DNA of 49,265 nucleotides, taken from NCBI GenBank assembly GCA_024275095.1, contig JAJRZV010000065.1:1-49265 (forward strand), given 5' to 3'. Positions 1 to 8,606 of this stretch are shown here, in pieces. Both the position numbers and the translations under genes were made by a program. The notes under the pieces are model-generated. The model ran no database searches. It worked only from the letters and a program-made list of their open reading frames with translations, and was not told where the DNA came from. Position 1 is the stretch's first letter; each line of letters begins with the position of its first letter. The DNA comes from a bacterium. GTDB lineage: Bacteria; JAJRZV01.

Positions 1-2
1 AA

Positions 3-1163
3 ATCCAGGCATTCCCGTGGGAAATCAGCGCCGCTGAGGTTGCTGCGTTTCAGGCGGGTCTCTTCCCCAATCCAGAGCTGGAGGTGGAAGTAGAAAACAT
101 CGCAGGGTCCGGCCCTTACCGGGGAATTTCAGGACTGGAGACCACTGTGTCTTTATTCCAAACAATACCCCTGGGAGGAAAACTCTCCAAAGCTCGGCGT
201 GCATTGCTACAGAACAAAAAAGTGCTCCAGTGGGAGCTTGAAATAAAAAAGCAAGAAATTATTTCAGAAGTCTTTACTACCTTCATGCACCTTCTTGCTG
301 CACAGGAAAAAGTTCGGCTCCTTGAAAGCATGAAGGAAGTGGCACATCAGGTGCTTAAAGATGTTGCACGTCGGGTCAGCGCGGGAAAAGTACCTGTTGT
401 AGAAGAAATACGAGCCAGCAATTCGCTCTCCCAGGTGAGCATTCAGTTGAACATCGCGCGTGAGAAACTTCGGGCCGTCCGCAAACACCTCTCTTTCTTG
501 CTGGGATATTCAGAACCCTTCTTCAAGCGTGTAAAAGGAAATCTCGAACAGATACGGAGTATGCCTCCCATTACATGCCTTAAAGAACATCTCTCGGAAA
601 GTCCCGCAATGATAAAAGTACGTGAACAGGTCAAGCTTGCTGAAAAGGTGATTGAACTCGAGGAAGCAAGAAAAATTCCTGATTTGAATATCGGCGGTGG
701 ATACCGCTGGATCAACGAAACAGGAGATGGTGCAGCGGTTGTCACTCTATCAATAGACATTCCTTCGTTTGACCGCAATCAGTGGGCGAGGAAAAGCGCT
801 TATTACAAATTGCGCAGCGCCCGGGAACACCAGCGGAGCGTTTACCTCGCGCTTTATTCAGCTCTTGTCAGCGCATACACGTCCGCTTCATCGGCTCTGA
901 AGGAAATCAATGCATTGAAAAAAGACATTCTGCCACGAGCAAAAGAAATATTTGAGGAAATCCGCAAAGGATACACCAGCGGGAGATTCACCTACCTGGA
1001 CGTCCTGGACGCTCAGAGGACACTCATGGAAGCACATCTGATATATATGGAAGTACTCAGTACATACCACGAAGCCCATGCTGATCTGGAAAAGATTTTC
1101 GGCAAAGAAATCGAGGTTCTCTGTAACAAGGACTCACATTCACAGGAAGGAGGAAAGAAATGA
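3..1163 (+). CDS. czcC: TolC-family outer-membrane efflux protein (CzcC-like), 5' end missing
   Basis: Outer-membrane channel subunit of a tripartite heavy-metal RND exporter. The frame is open from base 3, so the N-terminus lies outside the window; a GTG at 84 is in frame, but the residues before it already fit the family (a run ending FPNPELEVEVEN, typical of CzcC, is read through it). The rest is long amphipathic helix and coiled coil with two OEP-type repeats, including the typical GYTSGRFTYLDVLDAQRTL segment near the C-terminus. The stop overlaps the start of the next gene by 4 bp (ATGA), so it is co-translated with the adaptor and pump. The CzcC assignment rests on the neighbours and the NPEL motif; substrate is not readable from this subunit. 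Confidence 0.85.
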   Translation: MQAFPWEISAAEVAAFQAGLFPNPELEVEVENIAGSGPYRGISGLETTVSLFQTIPLGGKLSKARRALLQNKKVLQWELEIKKQEIISEVFTTFMHLLAAQEKVRLLESMKEVAHQVLKDVARRVSAGKVPVVEEIRASNSLSQVSIQLNIAREKLRAVRKHLSFLLGYSEPFFKRVKGNLEQIRSMPPITCLKEHLSESPAMIKVREQVKLAEKVIELEEARKIPDLNIGGGYRWINETGDGAAVVTLSIDIPSFDRNQWARKSAYYKLRSAREHQRSVYLALYSALVSAYTSASSALKEINALKKDILPRAKEIFEEIRKGYTSGRFTYLDVLDAQRTLMEAHLIYMEVLSTYHEAHADLEKIFGKEIEVLCNKDSHSQEGGKK

Positions 1164-2131
1164 AAAACAAAAAAATTCTTATCCTGGTGTGTGTGTTGCT
1201 GGTGGGGATACTCGGCGCATTTCAGGTACTGCTCACACGACATTACTGCAATGCACTTTCTGAAACCACGACCACCGGTGCATCACCCACCCATCACGAT
1301 GAAGAAGCGGAAATTATCCGTTTAAGTGCACAGGAAAAAGAGGAATTCGGCATCCAGGTGCAACGTGCATCTGAAGGAGAGCTGGACCTTTACGCTGTCA
1401 TGCCTGGAGAAGTGGTTTACAACGCAGACACGGTGGCACATATTGTACCCCGCTATCCAGGAGTAGTACTGGAGGTCAAAAAAAATATTGGTGACCACGT
1501 AAACCGGGGAGAGGTGGTGGCTGTTATTGAAAGTAATGAATCCCTTGTGCCTTATCCTCTAAAGTCTCTCATCAACGGTGTGGTAGTAGAAAAGCATATT
1601 ACACTGGGTGAAGTGCTCACAGAAGATACGGTCGCTTATGTGGTTGCCGACCTCAGCACTGTATGGGTGAACCTTACTCTTTATCAAAAAGACATCCCTT
1701 TCGTAAAAATAGGACAGGATGTAGTCATACATGCCGGTGGTGAACTGACTGCAAAAGGCAAAATTTCCTATATCAGCCCGGTGGTCAATGAAGATACGAG
1801 AACGGGCATTGCCCGGGTGGTCCTTCGCAATTCCCGGGGATTGTGGAAACCTGGAATGTTTGTTACAGCACGTGTTCTGATAGGGAAGACCCGTGTAAAA
1901 GTGCGCGTTCCACTCAGTGCTATCCAGCAGGTGGACGAAGACAACGTTATATTCGTCAAAAAAGAGGAAAACGAGTTTGTACCCCGAAAAGTTCACCTGG
2001 GCAGAAAAGACAGGAAATACGCAGAAATTACAGAAGGTCTCAATCCCGGAGAGGAATACGTAGCTCGAGGAGCTTTTTTCCTCAAATCAGAACTGCTCAA
2101 AGCCTCCTTCACTGGAGGACACGCACATTAA
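1160..2131 (+). CDS. czcB: RND efflux periplasmic adaptor (CzcB/CusB-like membrane fusion protein)
   Basis: 323 aa periplasmic adaptor linking the RND pump to the outer-membrane channel. An N-terminal hydrophobic signal-anchor (about residues 4-24) is followed by a His-containing stretch (THHDEEAE). Then come a lipoyl/barrel-sandwich half (VVLEVKKNIGDHVNRGEVVAVIES), a beta-barrel and a membrane-proximal domain. The C-terminus ends GGHAH, a short His tail like those of CzcB proteins that may bind metal. It starts within the last codons of the upstream channel gene with GGAGGAAAG as ribosome binding site, and is followed 15 bp later by the pump gene. The family call is firm; the metal (Zn/Co/Cd or Cu/Ag) is not determined. 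Confidence 0.9.
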   Translation: MKNKKILILVCVLLVGILGAFQVLLTRHYCNALSETTTTGASPTHHDEEAEIIRLSAQEKEEFGIQVQRASEGELDLYAVMPGEVVYNADTVAHIVPRYPGVVLEVKKNIGDHVNRGEVVAVIESNESLVPYPLKSLINGVVVEKHITLGEVLTEDTVAYVVADLSTVWVNLTLYQKDIPFVKIGQDVVIHAGGELTAKGKISYISPVVNEDTRTGIARVVLRNSRGLWKPGMFVTARVLIGKTRVKVRVPLSAIQQVDEDNVIFVKKEENEFVPRKVHLGRKDRKYAEITEGLNPGEEYVARGAFFLKSELLKASFTGGHAH

Positions 2132-2146
2132 AAAGGAGGAAGTACA

Positions 2147-5100
2147 ATGATAAAATTTATAGAGTTTTCCTTGCGCAACCGCCTGCTTGTAGTATCCCTG
2201 GCTGTACTAATGTTAGCAGGTGGTTACGCTGTATATAGAAATCTACCCATAGAAGCATTTCCGGACGTTTCTCCTGTGCTCGTACAGGTATTTACTGAAA
2301 CCCACGGGCTCGCACCTGAAGAGGTCGAGAAATACGTCACGTTTCCGGTGGAAGTGGCAATGATGGGACTGCCCAACCTCAAACTCATTCGATCGGTGTC
2401 CAACTTTGGATTATCCGTGGTCAACATTTATTTTGAAGACGGTACGGATATCTACTTTGCCAGGCAGGTGGTCAACGAACGCCTTCAGGAAGCAAGAGAG
2501 CAGATTCCTGAAGGATTTGGTGAACCACAAATGGGCCCTATATCTTCTTCCATGGGGCTGATACTCTTTTATTACTTAAAAGACGAATCAGGGAAATACT
2601 CCCTCGAAGAACTGCGTACAATCCAGGACTGGATCATCAAATACAACCTTCAAAACATTCCCGGCGTAACCGAAGTGTTAAGCATAGGTGGTTACGAAAA
2701 ACAATTCCAGGTAATCGTCAATCCCTTTGCCCTTCTGCGTTACGATCTCACAATAAACGAGGTTATTGAAAAAATCCGCGCCAACAACCTCAACGTGGGA
2801 GCGCAGTTTCTCGTGAAAAACAGAGAAGAATATATTGTCCGTTCAGTAGGACTTGTTAAGGGCACAGAGGACATAGAAAACATTATTCTCAAATCCGTAG
2901 ATGGAGTGCCCGTCTTTCTCAAAGATGTAGCTGAAGTGAAAATCGGCGGCGCCATCAGGCGCGGGATTCAAACAATGAACGGCGGGAAGGAAGTAGTGGC
3001 TGGAATGGTCATCAAACTCTACGGTGAAAATTCCTCTACAGTAATTGAACGTATTGAAAAAAGGCTTGAAGAAATAAATCGCATGTTGCCCGAAGGAGTA
3101 AAAATAGCACCTTATTATGAACAAAAATCTCTTATTGAATCGTGTGTATCCACTGTTACCACCGCACTCGGCCAGGGAATAATATTAGTCATCTTTGTTC
3201 TCATGTTGTTTCTTGGAAGTTTCAGACCCGGGCTGGTTGTCGCCCTTTCCATTCCCTTTTCCATACTTTTTGCAGCTATCTGGATGAGATATTTCGGTAT
3301 CACAGCAAATCTCATGTCCCTGGGAGGGCTTGCCATTGCTATTGGCATGATGGTGGACGGAACGATTGTGATGGTGGAAAACGTGGACCGAATGCTCCGC
3401 TCTGCCGAACCAGGAGACAGCAAACTCCGTATCGTCATGCAAGCATGTAGTGAAGTTGCACGTCCTATTACATTTGCGATTATCATCATCATTGTCGTGT
3501 TCCTTCCGCTGTTTACCTTGAAAGGTGTAGAAGGAAAAATGTTTCGGCCGCTTGCGTACACAGTAGCTCTTGCCATGTTCGGCTCTCTTGTTTTCGCCGT
3601 TTTTATCGCACCTCCACTTGCTTCACTGTTCGTGAAAGTAAAAACCGCTTCCAATAACACGGCTCCAAAAAATCAAGGAACAGGATGGCTTCTCAGAAAA
3701 TACCAGCCTCTTGTTGAATTCTTCGTAACCCACTGGCGTTCGTCAATTGGTTTCGCAATCGCACTTACGATTATTGGAATAATCGTTTTTGGTAGACTGG
3801 GATCCGAATTTACTCCTACGTTGCAGGAAGGCACCATCGTTGTAAGGCTCACTATGGCACCTTCAATCTCTCTCGAAGAAGGAAGTAAGGAAATTGTCAA
3901 AATCGTGGAAAAACGCCTGCTCAAAATTCCAGAGGTAAGTGGTGTAATCACCCGCATCGGTCGTGGAGAAGTCGGTGCTCATACCGATCCTGTCAACAAT
4001 GCTGAAATGTACATCCTGCTCAAGCCCCCACATACATGGGAAAGAGCAAAATCACAGGAAGACATTGAAAGAATTATTCGGCGGGAACTGGGTGAAGTCC
4101 CGGGAGTGCTTATCAACCTCACCCAGCCCATAGAAATGACTGTAGATGAATTGCTTGAAGGAGTCAGGGCTCAGCTTGCCATAAAGATATTCGGAGACGA
4201 CCTCCACGTGCTCGAAAAAAAAGCAGAAGAAATTGCTGCAGTAATAAGAGAAATCCCAGGAGCTGCGGACGTACAGCGAGACCAGGTTTCCGGTACACCT
4301 CAAGTAGTTATATTGCCGGATAGAGAAAAAATCGCTCGATACGGCATTAACATTCAGGATGTACAGGGAACCATAGAAGCTGTAGTGGGCGGCGTGGAGG
4401 CAAGTTACGTATTTGAGGGAGTACGCCGGTTTGCCGTTTACGTACGTTTCGCACCTGAGTTCAGAAACACCTCCGAGGATATCGGTAACATCCTCATCCG
4501 TTCCTCAAGCGGGGTAATGGTACCCTTATCCCAAATTGCAGAAATAAAGGAAGTCACAGGCCCGCGTCAAATTACCCGGGAAAATGGGCAACGATTCATC
4601 ACCGTACAGTGTAATGTCGTGGATCGCGATATCGGTTCATTCGTGAACGAAGCACAGAGAGCCATCCGTGAAAAAGTGGAATTACCATCCGGATACTTCG
4701 TAACCTGGGGAGGCCAGTTTAAGCTTCAGCAAGAAGCAAACCGGAGACTGGCTGTGGTGGTTCCCGTTACCCTGCTCATCGTTTTCATCCTGCTTTATTC
4801 CAGCTTCAACTCCATGAAAAATTCACTTCTCATTCTGCTCAACATTCCACTGGCATTGGTCGGTGGCGTAGTAGCACTCTGGCTCAGCGGTCAAAACCTA
4901 TCAGTACCTGCATCTGTGGGATTCATCGCACTATTTGGCATAGCACTGGAAAACGCGATGGTTCTGGTTACCTATATTAACCAGCTTGTACGTGAAGGAT
5001 TACCACTTAAAGATGCGTGTATAAAAGGAGCGTGCCTCAGATTGCGTCCGGTACTCATGACAGCCCTTACCACCGCTCTTGGGCTTATTCCCCTGCTCTT

Positions 5101-5251
5101 TTCTCACGGGACGGGGAGTGAAATACAGCGTCCCTTAGCTACCGTCGTCATCGGTGGATTACTCACTTCCACCGCTCTGACTCTGCTGGTTATTCCCGCT
5201 CTTTACCGCTGGTTTTCAATAAAACCCGAAATTGAGGCAATACTTGATTAA
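2147..5251 (+). CDS. czcA: Heavy-metal RND efflux pump (CzcA/CusA family, HME-RND)
   Basis: 1034 aa inner-membrane proton-driven pump, full length for the HME-RND family. It shows the usual two repeats of one transmembrane helix, a large periplasmic loop and a six-helix bundle. The N-terminus (MIKFIEFSLRNRLLVV) and the TM4 motif GMMVDGTIVMVEN are typical; the VDG..VMVEN part carries the acidic proton-relay residues. Compared with the divalent-cation type DFGxxxDGA motif, the first Asp is Ala here (AIGMMVDGT), which might mean a different ion preference; that is inference. RBS AAGGAGG lies just upstream. The gene is third in the czcC-czcB-czcA-PII order and ends one base before an ATG of the PII gene region. 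Confidence 0.92.
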   Translation: MIKFIEFSLRNRLLVVSLAVLMLAGGYAVYRNLPIEAFPDVSPVLVQVFTETHGLAPEEVEKYVTFPVEVAMMGLPNLKLIRSVSNFGLSVVNIYFEDGTDIYFARQVVNERLQEAREQIPEGFGEPQMGPISSSMGLILFYYLKDESGKYSLEELRTIQDWIIKYNLQNIPGVTEVLSIGGYEKQFQVIVNPFALLRYDLTINEVIEKIRANNLNVGAQFLVKNREEYIVRSVGLVKGTEDIENIILKSVDGVPVFLKDVAEVKIGGAIRRGIQTMNGGKEVVAGMVIKLYGENSSTVIERIEKRLEEINRMLPEGVKIAPYYEQKSLIESCVSTVTTALGQGIILVIFVLMLFLGSFRPGLVVALSIPFSILFAAIWMRYFGITANLMSLGGLAIAIGMMVDGTIVMVENVDRMLRSAEPGDSKLRIVMQACSEVARPITFAIIIIIVVFLPLFTLKGVEGKMFRPLAYTVALAMFGSLVFAVFIAPPLASLFVKVKTASNNTAPKNQGTGWLLRKYQPLVEFFVTHWRSSIGFAIALTIIGIIVFGRLGSEFTPTLQEGTIVVRLTMAPSISLEEGSKEIVKIVEKRLLKIPEVSGVITRIGRGEVGAHTDPVNNAEMYILLKPPHTWERAKSQEDIERIIRRELGEVPGVLINLTQPIEMTVDELLEGVRAQLAIKIFGDDLHVLEKKAEEIAAVIREIPGAADVQRDQVSGTPQVVILPDREKIARYGINIQDVQGTIEAVVGGVEASYVFEGVRRFAVYVRFAPEFRNTSEDIGNILIRSSSGVMVPLSQIAEIKEVTGPRQITRENGQRFITVQCNVVDRDIGSFVNEAQRAIREKVELPSGYFVTWGGQFKLQQEANRRLAVVVPVTLLIVFILLYSSFNSMKNSLLILLNIPLALVGGVVALWLSGQNLSVPASVGFIALFGIALENAMVLVTYINQLVREGLPLKDACIKGACLRLRPVLMTALTTALGLIPLLFSHGTGSEIQRPLATVVIGGLLTSTALTLLVIPALYRWFSIKPEIEAILD

Positions 5252-5266
5252 ATGGAGGTGAAAACC

Positions 5267-5608
5267 ATGAAAGAAGTCAAGGCTTATATTAAACCCTACA
5301 AGCTCTCCGCCGTAACACAGGCTCTCAGAAAAATGAAGGGCATCACCGGAGTAACCGTTACAGAAGCCCGGGGGTTTGGAAGGGGAAGAGCAAAAGATGC
5401 GAGAGATAAAATTATTAAGGACTTTATTGACTACGTTCCCTGTGTAAGGGTTGAAGTCATCTGCAAAGACAGTCTTGTAAATGATGTGGTCAATGCCATT
5501 GAAAAAGCAGCCCACACCGGGCTTCGGGGCGACGGTAAAATCTACGTGATTCCTGTTGAAGAGGCAGTACGCATCAGCACAGGGGAAAGGGGAGAAGACG
5601 CTGTGTAA
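5267..5608 (+). CDS. PII-like signalling protein of the metal-efflux-associated type (PII-NG)
   Basis: 113 aa GlnB-fold protein. GGAGGTG at 5254-5260 fixes the start at ATG 5267, not the ATG at 5252 that overlaps it. The N-terminus (MKEVKAYIKPYKL), the T-loop base (TEARGFGR), the B-loop (TGLRGDGKIYV) and the C-loop (RISTGE) are all PII. In the T-loop the position of the uridylylated Tyr51 of GlnB is Asp52, and Tyr46 is also Asp, so GlnD-type modification is excluded. The second C-loop Arg (Arg103 of GlnB) is Ser. It directly follows czcA in the operon, as described for the PII-NG group, so the likely partner is the RND pump or its ion, not nitrogen enzymes. Function is inferred from context. 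Confidence 0.85.
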   Translation: MKEVKAYIKPYKLSAVTQALRKMKGITGVTVTEARGFGRGRAKDARDKIIKDFIDYVPCVRVEVICKDSLVNDVVNAIEKAAHTGLRGDGKIYVIPVEEAVRISTGERGEDAV

Positions 5609-5887
5609 ACAATTCACTCATCACATCTGAGCCTTAAACTATTGTTCCGACAGCCAAAACTCTGCCTCTACAAATGCGAAGTACATGACACTCCCAGAGC
5701 AAACGACACAAGCATTGTTCCCATTGCCTTGTTTCCACTTTATGAGAGTATCTGACTGCTCATCCTTGATCCCCTGGCATTGAATTCTTCAGGACACTCC
5801 TTGACTGATATGCTTAACTCTTCACCCGTGCCCAATACTTGAAACAGAACAAAAAGAGAAATTTATTCATCTGAGACAGGACTTTTT
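5609..5887. other. Gene-free stretch after the RND operon
   Basis: No credible coding frame, RNA gene, repeat or clear terminator seen. Base composition and short broken frames suggest decayed sequence, probably the lost 5' part of the WYL regulator whose 3' remnant follows. Confidence 0.4.
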
Positions 5888-6278
5888 GACGGCACCAAAT
5901 GGTATTTAGGTCTCGTTCGTAATCACCCCACTTTTTTGAATCTGGCGATTAATGCAACTAAAACACTTCCGTGCACCGCAAGCGTTCATCAGATCCGAGT
6001 GATCGTCTGCTCCCGATGGCACGCTACATTCTTCCCGGTCGCGCAGGCGTAACAATCCGTCAGATAGCCGGAACTTTACCTCAAAGAATGCCTGGCCGGA
6101 CATGAAACAGATAGAAAGCAAAAAACAATCATGGAACTTCATGTGGGCGTGACACAGGAATCCGTCGTCTGGGTCTTCCAGTTTTGGAGAACCGGTGAAA
6201 GTGCTTGAGCCTCCTTCACTCCAGCAGGAAATTAAAGAAAAGACCCGGAAAATTTCAGGTTATCACAGCGGTGATTGA
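5888..6278 (+). pseudogene. Remnant of a WYL-domain transcriptional regulator
   Basis: Broken 3' half of a WYL-domain regulator. From 5888 the frame reads DGTKWYLGLVRNH, then TFLNLAINATKTL, resembling the WYL segment (wYL, then F.L.RI), and RWHATF, resembling the conserved WH region. In-frame stops lie at 6050-6052 (TAA) and 6065-6067 (TAG). The frame resumes as TIMELHVGVTQESVVWVF and then shifts by +1 at about 6179-6180 into SFGEPVKVLEPPSLQQEIKEKT and a stop at 6276-6278. That last part matches the classic C-terminal pattern 'sFG..vevLePp.L..ei'. Two stops plus a frameshift and no 5' half make it non-functional. Homology was judged by eye. Confidence 0.55.
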
Positions 6279-6347
6279 TCGATTATATTCCCTTGCCATT
6301 TAAGCAAAAATCTCTTCATACCCCGGGCGGCACGACGCTTGAGTATC

Positions 6348-6376
6348 TTGATAATGAACAAAGTTTACTGTATTGT
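6348..6376 (+). promoter_or_regulatory. Sigma-70-type promoter for the antiporter/ATP synthase operon
   Basis: TTGATA (6348-6353), 17 bp spacer, TATTGT (6371-6376). It lies 30 bp before the TTG start at 6407, which has AAGGAG six bases upstream. This placement is the main reason for choosing the later start. Confidence 0.6.
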
Positions 6377-6406
6377 TCACCTAATTTCTTGTCGAAGGAG
6401 CCCAAA

Positions 6407-7639
6407 TTGGATATTGCACATCTCTTTTTCATTATTGTGGCCATTCTCGTCAGTGCCAAGGTGGGGGGCGAGTTGGCAGAGCGAATCGGCCAGCCCGCTG
6501 TACTCGGAGAGATGATCGCGGGTGTAATTCTCGGCCAGAGCGTTTTGGGCGTGATTCCACCCCACGCAGAAGTGCTTGAAGTACTTGCCGAAATTGGAGT
6601 GTGCATACTCCTTTTCGAAATTGGTCTCGAATCCGACGTTAAAGAACTGCTGCGGGTGGGTGTGGATAGTTTTCTCGTTGCAGTTGTAGGCGTTACCATG
6701 CCGTTTCTCTTCGGGTACCTTGTCATTCATTACTGGGCATATTTCTGGACAATCGGTGAATATTCAGGACACGAGCTCACAGCACTCGCCATCTTCACCG
6801 GGGCCACGCTAACGGCAACTTCGGTGGGAATCACCGCCCGGGTTCTTTCAGACCTCAAAAAACTCAGTACATCCGAAGCAAAAATCATTCTCGGCGCGGC
6901 TGTATTCGACGACATTATAGGGCTTGTCATTCTGGCTGTGGTCAGTGCCATGGTGGTAAAGATTGAAGCCGGGGAAAACGTCGCATCAGTTCTCTCCTTC
7001 TGGTTCATTGCAAAAAGTTTCATTATAGCCATGGGATTTATCGTGGTTGCCGTGGTTCTCGGACTTATTTTTGCGAAACCCCTCTTTGATCTTGTCGAAA
7101 GGATGCGGGTGAGGGGATTTCTCATTGTAACTGCTTTCTCCCTGGCCCTGCTCGTTGGAGCGCTGGCGGATGTGGCGGGTTCTGCCATGATTATAGGGTC
7201 ATTCGCTGCAGGACTGGTTCTGTCCCGAACCAACCAATTCAATGTGATCGAGGACCGTATCAAACCCGTGGCAGATATTCTTACACCTTTCTTCTTCGTA
7301 ATGGTGGGCGCTATGGTTGATGTAAAGATTTTCAATATCTATAATCCCGAAATGCTCGAATACCTTCTCATAGGGTTGGCGCTACTTGTTATTGCCATAA
7401 TAGGAAAAATGATGAGCGGCTTTGGCATTGTTAAGAAAGGAGTTAAAAGATTGCCGGTAGGCGTGGGCATGGTGCCCCGTGGAGAGGTGGGGCTTATTTT
7501 CGCCAGTGTAGGGCTTAAATCGGGGTTGCTGACAGTTCCCATGTACTCATGTGTCACCTTTGTAGTCATGATGAGCACCTTTGTCACACCGCCCGTGCTC
7601 AAGGTGGTATTTGCACGCGTAGGAGGTGAAGGAGAATGA
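6407..7639 (+). CDS. Monovalent cation:proton antiporter, CPA2 family, NapA-like
   Basis: 410 aa integral membrane Na+(or K+)/H+ antiporter with about 12 hydrophobic segments. The chosen start is TTG 6407 (AAGGAG at 6395-6400, good promoter upstream). An in-frame TTG at 6275 would add 44 residues that look non-coding and overlap the WYL remnant. Family signs are GEMIAGVILGQSVLG, TGATLTATSVGITARVL and AAVFDDIIGL. The last holds an Asp-Asp pair (D168-D169), the signature of electrogenic 2H+/1Na+ exchangers such as NapA, unlike the Gln-Asp of KefB/C. There is no C-terminal TrkA/RCK domain. The stop overlaps the ATP synthase b' start by 4 bp, so it is translationally tied to that operon. Ion specificity is inferred from the DD motif. 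Confidence 0.85.
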   Translation: MDIAHLFFIIVAILVSAKVGGELAERIGQPAVLGEMIAGVILGQSVLGVIPPHAEVLEVLAEIGVCILLFEIGLESDVKELLRVGVDSFLVAVVGVTMPFLFGYLVIHYWAYFWTIGEYSGHELTALAIFTGATLTATSVGITARVLSDLKKLSTSEAKIILGAAVFDDIIGLVILAVVSAMVVKIEAGENVASVLSFWFIAKSFIIAMGFIVVAVVLGLIFAKPLFDLVERMRVRGFLIVTAFSLALLVGALADVAGSAMIIGSFAAGLVLSRTNQFNVIEDRIKPVADILTPFFFVMVGAMVDVKIFNIYNPEMLEYLLIGLALLVIAIIGKMMSGFGIVKKGVKRLPVGVGMVPRGEVGLIFASVGLKSGLLTVPMYSCVTFVVMMSTFVTPPVLKVVFARVGGEGE

Positions 7640-8067
7640 TTGTCATTCAATGGCAGTACTTTTTGATTTTTACCATAACATTTGCCATTACGGCATTCTT
7701 TCTGCAAAAGTTTCTCATATCGGACATGTTGAAGGTTTTTCAAAAGCGTGACGCGCTTTCAGAAGGCGTGCTGGAGGAAGCGAAATCTCTTCGAGAAGAA
7801 GCGCTTGCAGTGCTTGCGGAAATAGAAGAGACAATAAACACGGCACGCCGGGAGGCTCAGGAAAAAGCCCGGTCTCTAATAGAAGAAGCCTCGGCACGCG
7901 AGAAAGAAATTATTTCTGTAGCAAGGGAAGAGGTAAAAAAAGAACTGGATAAAATTCGCGAAGAAATCGCCCGCGAGGCGGAAAGGGTCAGAGAACAACT
8001 CATTCAAGAAGTCGAAAGCATGGCACAGCAGGTGGTTGAGAAAATTTTGGAAAGGAAGGTGGCCTGA
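7636..8067 (+). CDS. F-type ATP synthase subunit b' (second peripheral stalk b)
   Basis: 143 aa peripheral-stalk subunit: one N-terminal transmembrane helix (about residues 7-27) followed by a long charged coiled coil rich in Glu, Lys, Arg and Ala. It is shorter than the next gene (179 aa), which has the same layout, so the two form a b/b' heterodimer as in many deltaproteobacteria, Aquificae and phototrophs. The ATG lies inside the antiporter stop (ATGA overlap) and the stop shares a base with the next start (TGATG). The assignment is from position and architecture; sequence conservation is low in this family. Confidence 0.85.
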   Translation: MIVIQWQYFLIFTITFAITAFFLQKFLISDMLKVFQKRDALSEGVLEEAKSLREEALAVLAEIEETINTARREAQEKARSLIEEASAREKEIISVAREEVKKELDKIREEIAREAERVREQLIQEVESMAQQVVEKILERKVA

Positions 8068-8606
8068 TGGCTTGGGACATCATTGCCATTGCTGCTGCAT
8101 TCGGAAGCACCGGCGCAGAAGGATCCTTTTTTTCAATAAACCTGATCTGGTCCGTACTGAATTTTCTCATTTTTATCGCGCTTTTATACTTGCTGACACG
8201 GCGACAGGTGAGAGAGCTTTTCATGACAAGACGCAACCATCTGGCAAAGGCCATAGAGGAAGGACAAAAGCAGAAAGAGGAAGCAGAACGTCTTTACGAG
8301 GAAGCTCTAAGGCGCAAGGAAACCCTTGAGGAAGAGATTAAGTCCATTGTGGATGCGACTTCACGGGATGCTGAAGTAATGGCTCAGCGAATTATCAATA
8401 ATGCTGAAGCTCTTGCAGAGAAAGTGCGCAAGGAGTCTGTCCGTCTTGCCGAGGGAGAGGTCAGCAGGGTCAAGCGCGTTCTTGTAGAGGAAGTTTCACA
8501 CATAGTGGAAAAACGAGCCCGTGAAATACTCCAGGAGCACCTTCGCCCTGAAGACCACGAGCGGCTTGCTTTTAAAGTGATAGAGGAACTGGAGGAAGGG
8601 AAATGA
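8067..8606 (+). CDS. atpF: F-type ATP synthase subunit b
   Basis: 179 aa peripheral-stalk subunit of the F0 sector. A hydrophobic N-terminal helix (about residues 24-46, SFFSINLIWSVLNFLIFIAL) anchors it in the membrane, and the rest is a charged coiled coil contacting delta and F1. The first 20 residues are somewhat hydrophobic too (MAWDIIAIAAAF) and may be a signal peptide or re-entrant stretch, as in deltaproteobacterial b subunits with extended N-termini. It overlaps its neighbours on both sides (1 bp with b', 4 bp with delta). Confidence 0.93.
   Translation: MAWDIIAIAAAFGSTGAEGSFFSINLIWSVLNFLIFIALLYLLTRRQVRELFMTRRNHLAKAIEEGQKQKEEAERLYEEALRRKETLEEEIKSIVDATSRDAEVMAQRIINNAEALAEKVRKESVRLAEGEVSRVKRVLVEEVSHIVEKRAREILQEHLRPEDHERLAFKVIEELEEGK

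Noticed and set aside
5267-5608. Classical nitrogen regulator GlnB/GlnK
   Set aside because: The modified Tyr51 is absent, the neighbours are metal-efflux genes, and no amtB or glnA is near.
5906-6142. Minus-strand frame of 78 codons in the gene-free stretch
   Set aside because: No ribosome binding site or motif, and the plus strand explains the region as a WYL remnant.
6275-6406. N-terminal extension of the antiporter from TTG 6275
   Set aside because: The added 44 residues are not membrane-like, the region holds the promoter, and AAGGAG precedes TTG 6407.
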